Origin: Lucinisca nassula | Taxonomy: Eukaryota > Mollusca > Bivalvia > Lucinida > Lucinidae | DNA: 64,000 nucleotides | Direction of reading: 5' to 3' | Assembly: GCA_963580285.1 (NCBI GenBank) | Contig: OY757011.1 | Coordinates: 115,997,037 to 116,061,036, forward strand | In this document: piece after piece, positions 25,301-37,300 of the stretch | How positions within the stretch are numbered: the stretch's first letter is position 1 | Layout of the letters: each line of letters starts with the position of its first letter | Made by a program: the position numbers and the translations under genes | Notes under the pieces: model-generated | The model's input: only the letters and a program-made list of their open reading frames with translations | Databases searched by the model: none | What the model was told of the DNA's origin: nothing

Positions 25301-28300
25301 TCATTACCTTTCCTGAAGAGTGGGGTGGGCGTTTATTAGAGGCCAGAGAAACCTGCAACTCGAATGTGATGATCCAAAACAGTTTCTTTCTTATGGCCGC
25401 CATCTTGTTTCTCAGAAAATGACTAGGGATACAATAGCTGTGTCTTAGAATAGAAAAGTAGTTCCCCCACCTTTCTTCACTAAAGTGAATATCATTAATG
25501 TTTTTCTCATTTCGTGTCAAACATGGCAAATACGTAAAAACCTGAAGTCATTTTGTTTGACTTGTTAAATTTCCGACCCTTTTTGGACCACGAGAGGTGA
25601 AAGGACTTGTGTGTTCGACTATCAAGCAACAAATTCGGAAACTTTCAGCATAAGGTTAGATTGTTTTCTTTTTTTTTTTGTCGTTTTTCAGTGGGCGTTT
25701 ATTAGAGACCGATATTTTTTTGAGAAATGCTAAAAAAATTGCCATTTTAAACATCCCAATCGGGGGGTGGGTGTTTATTAGAGCATGGGCTTCTAATAGA
25801 GATTTTACGGTAGCTAACAAAGAAATAATTGGTGATAAAATTCTTTGAGGTGTACATTTATTTACAGTTTTTCTGCTGATGGTGCTAGCTCGAGAGTTCC
25901 TGGATTTGTCAAGCGAACAAATTTCCATTGACACATTTTCGAGCCACTTCCCACTGATTACCAGCCATGTGATAGTCAAGTGGAAAAAAGTGCTATTACT
26001 ATTATCTATTAGTAACTTTGGGTATCACCAATTTTCCTCAGAAAAAAGCCTTTTTAACATATGTCTAAAGAAACTTTATCTTTCTTGGGTATGTTAAATT
26101 AATGTGGAGTTTAAGGGGAATGGGAACACCTGCTGGGGAGGCAACTCCTGCAAAAGTATTTTTGTTACCCATGTCAATAGGGGTCAACTCTTAAAGGAAA
26201 GAATTTGCTCCTGAGGAGCAAATTCTTTCCTTTAAGAGTAGACCCCTTTTTCAGTGGGATAGGGCTTATAGAAAAGCAAACAGGAAGTCCAGAAAGTTGT
26301 CTCCCTTTGAAAAATGGCGGAAAAAAAATCTACCAGGTGTTCCCATTCCCCTTAAGAAGTATGCTATCTTAATCATGATATCTGAGTTGGCACATGACAA
26401 AACGTTCAAGACTTCGTGACAAGAAAAAGACCCAGAACTGTCTTTGCATTTCTAATGAGTGTCCCGGTGCTATCCAAAACGCTGTACATTACGAATACAG
26501 GCCTATACAAATATATTGTAAACTTTACCACCAAAAAAAAAAAAATTTAAGATTAAAAATTGTGATATTTTCCTTATTTCAGCTCAAAGTATAGATTGTT
26601 GGTACTGGTTATAACCACCTCATCAAGGCGGTTCTAACGAATATCCACAATCTATATTTTAGAGCAGAAATAAGAAAATTAAGGTTTACCCCTGCAAACC
26701 CCAGTTTTACTATATAAAGGGTCAAATTTATATAGGCATGTTTTCATGATAATAGATGACAATGTGGCTTGATTCACAAGTTGGCCTTGAGTACTTACTG
26801 ACTATAGCTGGGCCAATTAGTTCTAATAATGCCATTAGTTAATATATTAATTGTTCAAACTTTGATCACTTACTAAAGCATATATGCTAATATTTTTGCT
26901 GAAAAATTTTTAGAAGCTATTGCAAATGCATAAGCTTGCCACATTTTTTCAGTAAAATATCTCTTTATTTCCTTAAGTATTTGCCAGACAATATATAAGG
27001 CCCTTTTGTATCTGAAAAGTTCTGATATTTTTCCTATTTCTGCATGAAAACGTATGTTATGAGTATTCAGTAGAAGTAAGAAGCACCTTGCTGAGGTGCT
27101 TCCAATGAGTACCCACAACATATGTTTATGTGCAGAAATAAAATACAATGTGGATACCCACTTCTTAACTGGGGCTATGTAATAATGGTTTGAACAATTA
27201 ACCCTTATCTTGCTGAATATTCATTTAAACCACACCCATTTCTGTCTATCAACCAATCAAATTACTTGATGTAATTTATTGCTACAAATTCACAAACTGA
27301 ATGCCAAACAGTGTAGATCCTGATCAGATGGCTTCTTCAGAAGCCATCTGATCTGGATCTACAATGTTTGCAAAGATGGGGGTTGTCGTGAACAGCATGA
27401 TAAGGGTTAAGCCCACATGTTCTTGATGGTTTTGTCAAACTATGGTCAAATTACCCTGACAGGTCAAAAAATGTGTAATCCCTGTGATCATGTCCGGGGT
27501 CACTCATCATCTTGTCATCTAGTGTCTTTGGCCTGACATCATCATTGTCTGTCTCAACATATGCTACATCGTCTTTGTATAAAGTAGCCTGCAAACTGCC
27601 TGTACCTCCATGGAAATCAACTCTGATCTGTATATGTATACCAGCAGCCGAGTTCTTCACCTTTGGTATCCTTGCTTCAACCACCTTGTCAGCTGCTATA
27701 TACATTGAAACAACATCAGAATTCTTCAAAGGATCATAGATAGGGGAGTTTACAAGTGAATCAGTTATATCTGCAACAGCAGTTGACTCATCAGTGACTA
27801 TGTACATTTCAACTTTCTCATTATCAGGAAGGGAAGACACAGATATTTCTTTACTATCTGTATCCATAAACAGCGCTTCAATAACATGGGTGTTGACAGG
27901 GAACTCTGACACATAATTAAAACTAAGTGGATTCTCAGCAGCAATCTTCACAATTTGAAGGACTTCATCTTTATTGTATTTTGCACGAGTCAACACATTC
28001 TGAGGCAGTTTGATGTACGCACCATTCTGGTTTACACTTGTCCATATGCCTTGTGTTCTTACTCTCTGAGCATGTATCTTCGTGTTGCCTATTGTTTTAA
28101 CCAACTCATCCTCATCTGCAAGCATAGCTAATAAAGGAATTGCAACTGCTTTAGTTGAAGACTCTATCATCTCTTCCACATTTGCTTGCCTCCTTTCCTG
28201 ATTAGATGTGTATGTAATACTGCTGCTCAAACTGATCACAGTATCTGGTATGTAACTGTCAAGGTTGCCAAACAAAGCTGCCGCATCGCTGGTTGCGGCG

Positions 28301-31300
28301 GAAGATTCGTCAATAAGATATGCTTCATATATGTGTTTACTTGCAATAAGAATGCTATCTGTCCGCAGATCATTTTGATCAAGGCCTTGCTGAACATGGG
28401 AAGATAACTCTTTTGTAAGGCTTTTCACCCAGCCACTTACAGCATCCAAGGTTGACGGAACACTCAACTCTTCTTTGTACATCTGCAGAATAAATAAAGA
28501 ACACTTGTGTTTCGACATGTTATCTGGGCTTGTTCAAAACTAAACATCAGGATGACACCCCTGTATAATTTTTACCCCCTTGAACCCCACTTTTATATAG
28601 TAAAACTGGGGTTTACAGGGGTAAATCTTAATTTTCTTATTTCTGCTCTAAAATATAGATTGTGGGTATTCGTTAGAACCGCCTCGTTGAGGCGGTTCTA
28701 ACGAGCACCCACAATCTAAATTTTGAGCAGAGATAAGAAAAATATCAAAAAATTTTCATCTAAAACTTTCGATTTTTTGGAGGTTAAGTTTACAATGAAT
28801 TTGTATAGACGTGTTTTTGTAATGAGAAGAATCTAGTTAACCTTTCGTTAAAACATGCTGCTGATCATTTAATCCTTATCTTGCTGTTCAGGACAACCCC
28901 TATCTTTGCAAACAGTGTAGATCCAGATCAGATGGCTTCAGAAGCCATCTGATCTGGATCTACACTGTTTGTCATTCATTTTGTGAATTTGAACAAACTC
29001 ATTATATCGTGTAATCTGATTGGCTGAAAATCAAAAATGGGTGTGGCTAAGTTAAATATTCAGCAAGATAAGGGTTAATATGATATTTTTAATGTAAAAT
29101 TAATTTTAATTAATAATATACCTACCCATCACTACAATTATAGCCTTTTCACCAGACGCAGCTCTGGGTCAGTCTGACAAAAAAAATCTAGCCAGAAATG
29201 CCACCGGCATGTCCCTTTTCCCGTGACCTCCCTAGAGTCGAGTCCTGATTGGTCGCTGATGTCACATGACCTAACAGACCAATAGGCAGACGATGCAGGT
29301 CACGTGACCGCGATTTTCGCGCTGGGAGGTCATTATTTCTTTCAGGAAAAACAATTATTTCAGGCGGGGCTGGGAGGTGGGACATGCCATTGTAGTGATG
29401 GGTAGGTATATTATTAATTAAAATTAATTTTACATTAAAAATATCATTTTAATACCAAATATAACTACCCATCACTACAATTATAGCCTGAATTCAAAGC
29501 AAGTGGAGGGTTGGATGAAAATTAAAGTTATACATACCCAACTCCTCTGACCTTGGTTGTTTATACCACTTTTTAAAAACCATCCAATGATGGTAACGTA
29601 AAGGGGTATCCACAATGACTGCCAGGGATCCAAATCCATAAATCACATAAGTGGAGAAGATAATTGGAATGGAACCAGAGTCAAAATAGAAGGTTCACAC
29701 CTTTCAAACAGGCTAACAAACAACCAAGGAAAACAAAATCCCCCAATAAGTGCTGCTCAGTAATAGATTGAGAAGCTACTAACTACCCAAGGAATGAGTA
29801 CCACTACGAATGGAAACCAAGCTCCTTAGGTGAAGGGATAAAAAATGGAATTGAAACATCCATACGCAGTAAGAAAAAACATTCTGAAGAAAGAATGGAG
29901 TTCCAATATGCCCAAAATGTAGAAGGCTATAACCTCATGAGCCGATGTATTCTGGAATGATAATAGGGCAGAAGTGAAAAAGGTATATAGAAGCTTTATC
30001 ACTTTACAAATCCACTTTGCAATCAAGGATGGAGAAATATATCCAAAACCCCTTGATTGGAAAGAAAATTTCTCATGATAATCTCGAAAAGCTTTATACG
30101 TTCTGATGTAGACAAAAACTTCTCATCAGCCTACGAACCATGAATCCTGGAAATGACAGGACAAATAATAGTTTCAGACATAGCCGGAAGCTGATTTATA
30201 GTCTGAAAAAAAAATATTAATAGGTTGAGTGAGAAGAGAAAAAGAAGTCATTGTTCTTCTCATACTTGAAAACAACCCTCTGCCATTGACAACGCATGAA
30301 TATCACTTCTACGAGCTGAAGCAAATGTCAAATGAAATACAGCCTGACTATCGAATGAACAAAGGAGGCTGAATTCACGGGATCGTAAGGTGGTTTAGTA
30401 AAAGACCACCACACTCATGCAAGATTCCATTTGGATTCAAAGTCCTGGAAACCTGTCGGCATAGTGTAAAACCCTTTAATAAGCTGGTGATGATAGGGTT
30501 TAATGAAATGTGTGAAGCCGACTAAAATTTTAACGTGTTTGAGATTACTGATCTGTACCCTTTTTTAGATGATATAGAAAATAAAGGGTAGAGAACAGGA
30601 AGAAAAAGAAATCCAGTAAAAAAACCTCTATAGAGGGATTGTCTGGATTAATTTCCCTTTCCCTACACCAACTAGAAAATACCTTCCATCTTCCAGAGTA
30701 AAACTTGAGAGTGGAGCTCTTTCTGTATTTGAAGCTACACTCGGCAGAGAAAACCAGAAAAGTGTCTACCTCTGGTTTGATTCCTGACAACATCTGGATA
30801 TGTAGGTAAAGCATTTCTGGATTGAAATGGAATGCTTGACCTATACATTTTAGATACTAGATCAGGAACTACTGGAAGACGGATTGAAAGTCTTGAGACT
30901 AGGCTCAGAATTACTAAACAAGAGGCCCATGGGCCACTACGCTCACCAGAGGTCATGTGGTTTATACCATATACAGGCATAATGCCCATCTTGGTCATGT
31001 GACAACAAAAGGCCACCATGCAATCAGTAAAATCCACTGTCTTGCCTTTTTTCCATACAATTGTCTATGTGACCAAATTTGACCGTGACGTAAAAACAGG
31101 TCAGGGTCAGCCAAAGGTCATCATTTGAACAAAATTGGTTGGGTCCGAGCCCCAAATGCTGCATACCAAGTTTCAATGTCATCGGCCATTTGGTTCCTGA
31201 GAAGAAGATTTTTTTAAGGTTTTTACCAAATATGGGCCATATTGGTCATGTGACCCAGTCCTTACGAACAAACTTTCATTCCCCTTCCCATAGAAGCTCG

Positions 31301-34300
31301 ACATTTAATTTGGTTTCAATCAACCTAGCAGTTTGAGTAGAGAAGAAGATTAAAATACTGAATCTATGCCATCCAGGACAAAGGTCAGCAAATGACCTTG
31401 ACCTTTGGAGTTGAAAAACTTCCATTTAGCTGATTGCAAATATCATTTCTGATGCCACAGGTTACCATGCAATCAGAAAAATCCACTGTTTTGCCCTTTT
31501 TCCATACATATGTCTAAGTGACCATATTTGACCTTGATGTAAAATAGGTCTAGGTCAATCAAAGGTCATTGTTTGAACAAACTTGGTAGGGCCTGAGTCC
31601 CGATGCTGCATACCAAGTTTCAAGAACATCGGCCATTCAGTTCTTGAGAAGAAGATTTTTAAAGGTTTTTACCATATATGGGCATGGCGGCCATATTGGT
31701 CATGTGACACAGTCCTCACGAGCAAACTTTCGTTCCCCCTTCCCACTGAGGCTCTACATGTAATTTGGTTTCAATTGGCCAAGTAGTTTCAGAGGAGATG
31801 TTGATGACGACGACGGACGACAGACCAATGCCTATACTATAAGCTCCCCTGGAGCCTTAGGCTCTGGTGAGCTAAAAATATGCTGTTTTGACTTTTTCCC
31901 ACACAAAAGTCTATGTGAGCAATTTTGACCTTGGTGTAAAATGGGTCAAGGACATCCTAGAGTCATCATTTTAGCAAACTATAATAGGCCGAGTCCCCAA
32001 TGCTACATACCAAGTTTCGTCACAAGCAGACCACTGGTTCAGGAGAAGATTTTTGAACAGTTTCTACCTTATATGGGCATGGAGGCCAGCTTGGTCATGT
32101 GACCTGGACCCTGAGAGCAAACTTTCCTTCCCCCATCCCATGAATGCTGCACATGAAATTTTACTTCAATCAGCCTAGCAGTTTTTTGAGAAGTCATTTG
32201 AAAATGTTGACACCGACGCGGACAGCGGATCACTGCCTATACTATAAGCTCCCCCGGAGCCTTCCGCTCTGGTGAGCTAAAATATATGCTATTTTGACTT
32301 TTTCCCATAAAAAAGTCTCTGTGTCCAAATTTGACCTTGCCGTAAATTGGATCAAGGTCGTCCAAGGGTCATCATTTTAGCAAATTATGATGGGCCCGAG
32401 TTCCCAATGCCACAAACCAAGCTTCATCACAATCGGCCGACTGGTTCAGGAGAAGAAGATTTTTAAGGGTTTTTACCTTATATGGGCATGGTGGCCATCT
32501 TGGTCAAATGACCAAACTCAAATTAATTTAAATTTCATTTCCTTGTTCTAAAAAGTTTTCAGACAAAATTTGGTTGCAAATGGCCTAGTGGTTTCAGTGA
32601 AAAACAAATTTTTAATTTTCATATCTGAATGACCTTGGGCTAAGGTCAGGAAATAATCTTGACCTTGAAAACTAGTGTAGTTTCACTAGCACATTTTGCC
32701 CACTGCATTTACTAATTTTCAGATCACAGGCTGCAATAGTTGAAAAACATGATGCTGTTTTAACTATTTCCCATACAAAAGTCTATGTAACCAAATTTGA
32801 CCTTGGCATAAAATGGGTCAAGGTCATTAGAGGGTCATCATTTTAGCAAATTATGATGGGCCCGAGTCCCCAATGCCACATACCAAGTTTCATCACAATC
32901 GGCCAAATGGTTCAGGAGGAGAAGATTTTTAAGGTTTTTTACCTTATATGGGCATAGCGGCCATCTTGGTCACATGACCAAACTCAAATTAATTTAAATT
33001 TCATTTCCTTGTTCTAAAAAGTTTTCAGACAAAATTTGGTTGCAAATGGCCTTGTGGTTTCAGTGAAAAACAAATTTTTAATTTTCATATCTGAACGACC
33101 TTGGGCCAAGGTCAGGGAATAACCTTGACCTTGAAAACTAGTGTAGTTTCACTAGCACATTTTGCCCACTGCATTTACTAATTTTCAGGTCACAGGCTGC
33201 AACAGTTTAAAAAAATTATGCTGTTTTGACTATTTCCCACACAAAAGTCTATGTAACCATATTTGACCTTGGCGTAACATGGGTCAAGGTCATCCGAGGG
33301 TCATCATTTTAGCAAACTATAATGGGCCCAAGTCCCCAATGCCACATATCAAGTTTCATCACAATCGGCCCACTGGTTCAGGAGGAGAAGATTTTTTAAG
33401 GGTTTTTACCTTATATGGGCATAGCGGCCATCTTGGTCATGTGACCTGGACCGTACGAGCAAACTTTTGTTCCCCCATCCCATGGATGCTCCACATGAAA
33501 TTTGACTTCAACTAGCCAAGCAGTTTTGGAGGAGAAGTCATTTGAAAATGTTGACGCCGACGCGGACGCGGACACGGACGTGGACGCGGACGACAGACGA
33601 CGGTTCACTGCCTATACTTTTAGCTCCCCCGGAGCCTTCGGCTCTGGCGAGCTAAAAAACCAAGATCTCTGAGGCCATAGAGGCGTAATCAGAATGGCTC
33701 GGCTTTTTGGACGCTTGAATTTTTACCTAGAACTAGAGGAATTCAGTTTAATGGTGTAAACGCATATGTAAAAGATTCCCCCAATCTAGAGATATTAAAT
33801 CAACTGCATGTTCCAAGTGATCTGAAACTGGAGACACAATGGAAGTTGATTGAAGAACCGAGTTGTTTGGACGTTTGATTAAAAAAGGTCCAATAAAGGT
33901 TCTCCCCATTTGAGAAAACGCCCTGTAGAGAACGGATGGTGAACTGGTCTATAGGGGCGATCCCAATGACATAATCTGCCCTGGAGGTGTCCGACAAGGA
34001 TAGACATACCTTCCTGAAGACACCAAGTCAGAATCTTCCATGCAAAAGCCAACAGGGAAGAGGAATGAGTCCCTCCCTGTTACGGAGAAAAAACGACACT
34101 ATGGTCATTTGTCTGGAGTAACAATAATGAAGCTGTTCCTCAGTTTGGAGCTATGAAGAACTGATAAACCAAGGAAATTTGTCCGAAGTTTCAGAATGTT
34201 TATATAAATATATATATATATATAGCCCTGCCTATTCTAGGCCCCACGTTCCCTGAACAACTAATCCCTGAGGTTCGAAGTGGGAAACCAACCTGAAAGG

Positions 34301-37300
34301 CTGGCATGCGAAAAGCAACTAGGGAATAGCCTCTAAAGAGAGGAGACCCCATTGATACTGAGGGAATCCTAAACAGTAGAGAGCAATCTTGATAATGGAA
34401 TTTATTGCTCCTATAGACCGTATGGTATTTCCAGTGATACATTAGCAAAAAACTGGAAAGGTCTAAGATGAGATTGTCCAGGGAACTGGATCCAATTACG
34501 AAGTTTCTAAAAGGGTTAACAAACCCCTGACATAAGTCGAAAGTTTTTAGGACGTGAAAAAATAGAGAAGTATCTTTGAGATAGAATCAATTTCAACTTC
34601 TCCATAAATGGCTGAAATCTAAATTCACAATAACCTGTACACGTTAGGAAAAGGTATGATAAACAGTAGTATCTGGAAAGATGATGACAAAACCCATCAT
34701 CGAAACACTACACGAGATTGGGGCCTAATTCCTTGATGTGAGCTGCTTAATTAATTTCTATTAAGTTGGTGAACAGGGAAAACATGGATCCGTTGACAAT
34801 TCCAAAAAGGAAAAAACAACGGAACTGATACACAAAATTCCATCCAAGGTGAAACGAAGGTATTTGCGTAATGACCTGTGGATGGAGATGTGAAAGTAAG
34901 CGTCTTTTAAAACTACGGAAATCGTCCACGAATTCGGGAAAAATGACCTGACGAATCGAGGACGAAGTTTCCATTTTGAAATGATCGACTTGCATCATCT
35001 TGTTAAGTGTGAGAAGTCGATGATGAGTCGATTTTTCCATTTTCTTCTCGACCAGAAAGATCCGCCTGTAGAAGCCTGGGGAAAGGAGAACTTTTTCTAC
35101 GTATACGGCTTTCTTTTGGAGAAGAACCCTTTCCTCTTCCAATAAAAAATTTCTTTTCTTGATACTATTTACCGGACATAGTATTTGCATGTGAGAAAGA
35201 GAAAGGATTCCTAACAAAAGCAATCCAGTAACCCTTCCTCAAAACGCATAAAAACCAAAATATATTTGATAACAGAAGCCACGGCTTGATAGAACTGAAA
35301 TAGCTCAGCTCCTACCGGGAGAAGATGAAGAGGAAGGGAAAGAAGAAAGTCATTTGTTAGACTTGGATCTTCCTCTATTGGGAGGTTTCGTTCCAGTCCG
35401 ACCTCTGGAACGAAAAGACCGTGTACCCTGATCTGAGAATGATCTATTAGCAGACTTCTAGTCGAGGGTGATAAGCACTTAAAAAGTCATCGGAAGTAGT
35501 CGAAGAGCGTCTCTTGGTTGCGGTACCTGAACTTGATACGCTCTCCGAAGACTTCAAAAAAGACGAGTGCCGACGGTCTTGAAGCTTGATTCTGAAAACG
35601 TTGGGAAGACTGGTCCGGCTATAGTTTTAGAATCAAGAGGCGCAGAGGCTCTAAGTTTTCATTTACTATGCTCAGTAAAAACTGAACAAGTTTTCAAGAG
35701 CAGAGTTGCGCCAAACATGCAACATGGTGGTAGACAGAGCAAGTGCTAATCTCCCATAACCATGGCATGTAGAAAATGACCGGGAAATAAACAAAAGCAT
35801 TAGAATAGCAGCTCTATGGTCGGAATGCTCTTGTTTGAAGGCAGAGTGGGTAGAACCAGAATACCAGTCATAATGAGAACCCACTTAACAATTGTCCTGG
35901 TAAGAGGCTCCAATGTTAGAGCGTCGAAACAGGATGTAATGCCAATTTCCCTGACGTCATATATACAGAGACTGAATCTGGGTCGAAAATTTCATAAGAT
36001 CAAAAAATTGATGTTTTTTGTTGTTAGAACCAATGTTCCAAGATAACAACTGAAAGGAGGGTTGTTTCCTTAGAAACTTTAATTAACTAATCAAAATACT
36101 TAGATCTAAATATGTCCCTCTCCTAATTTTCGCTAATTAGTAAGAACGAAAGAAGACCAACCTCTGAGTATTGATATATCCCCAGAGGACAAAGCTCTAG
36201 GCCCAGATTCAGCTCTAGGGGCAAAACACTTGAGGCTCAATTAAATTTCCCCAGTGTTAGGCCCTTAATTGTGTATCGTGCACTGAACATGCGAAATTGC
36301 CGAATCAAAATGGAGCATTCAAGGAGCCGTGAGATGGCAATGACCGTCTAACAAACATAGCAGAAAGCGTAATATTGTCCCGCCCTCAATGACTTCAGTA
36401 CGGGTAACAGATTGAGTAATCTGTGATGAATTTATGCATCTAATAAAATAGGACCGAAAACGACCCAGGCCGAATCGACCCAAGGCCGAAATGACCCACC
36501 GAAATAGGCCGAAACGACCCAGGTGCAATTTCAGGCCACAACGACCCAGGCCGAAACGACTCAGTACCGAAACGTCCCGGATTCTCTTGCAATAGTTATG
36601 GTATTCCAATAAACAATGCCCAAATCAGTATGTTTTACAAGGGAAAACAATCCAATTTACTACCGGTGTATAGGAAAACACAAGTTCCGTTACTTTTATC
36701 AGGAACCGTTTTAGCCGGAATTTTGATGTCCGAAAACGTAAAGTGGAAATCAGACCTGAAATTCAGTAAGATTCCGCAAAAATCAGAATGGTGGGCATAT
36801 CAGCCTTAACGGGAGAAAATTAATGATTATGATAACAAAAATTTATCATACTAAGAGGAAAGAAGCATATGACCAAGGTAAACTAAGTACCGAAGGTCCG
36901 GAAAGGTTACCCGATAAGAACCGGGATCGGAGCCGTACCAAAATTCGTATGTAACATGGATTTGGCAAAAAATTTGGGCATAGGTTCCCCGCACCCCGGA
37001 GTCCCCGCAATTATGAGCAGGGTCTCAACGGGGTGGTCGACGAACCTATCCTAGTCAACCCAGGCCCAAATGGGAGGTGGGGACATAGACTGGCTCATCT
37101 TGATTCGGCAATGGTGACCCACACGAATTGGATGGATTCTGTTTAGAAGATACTATAGAAAGACCACAAAGGGACCTGAATATTATCCATCTGCATCGTG
37201 GGATTTATAAGTGCTAGACGAAGACGGGTCTTGCACATGTTCAAAACTAAAATAATGCTGAGAATTTCTATTCAGCAATACAACGTCTTCCGATACCGGA

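Noticed and set aside
29188..29385. Open frame in the DIRS inverted repeat
   Set aside because: It is in terminal-repeat DNA and the partner repeat at 37717-37920 does not keep the frame.
30735..31037. Frame crossing from the DIRS recombinase into the nested array
   Set aside because: Only the part up to 30915 matches DIRS sequence. The remainder is fortuitous read-through of the inserted element.
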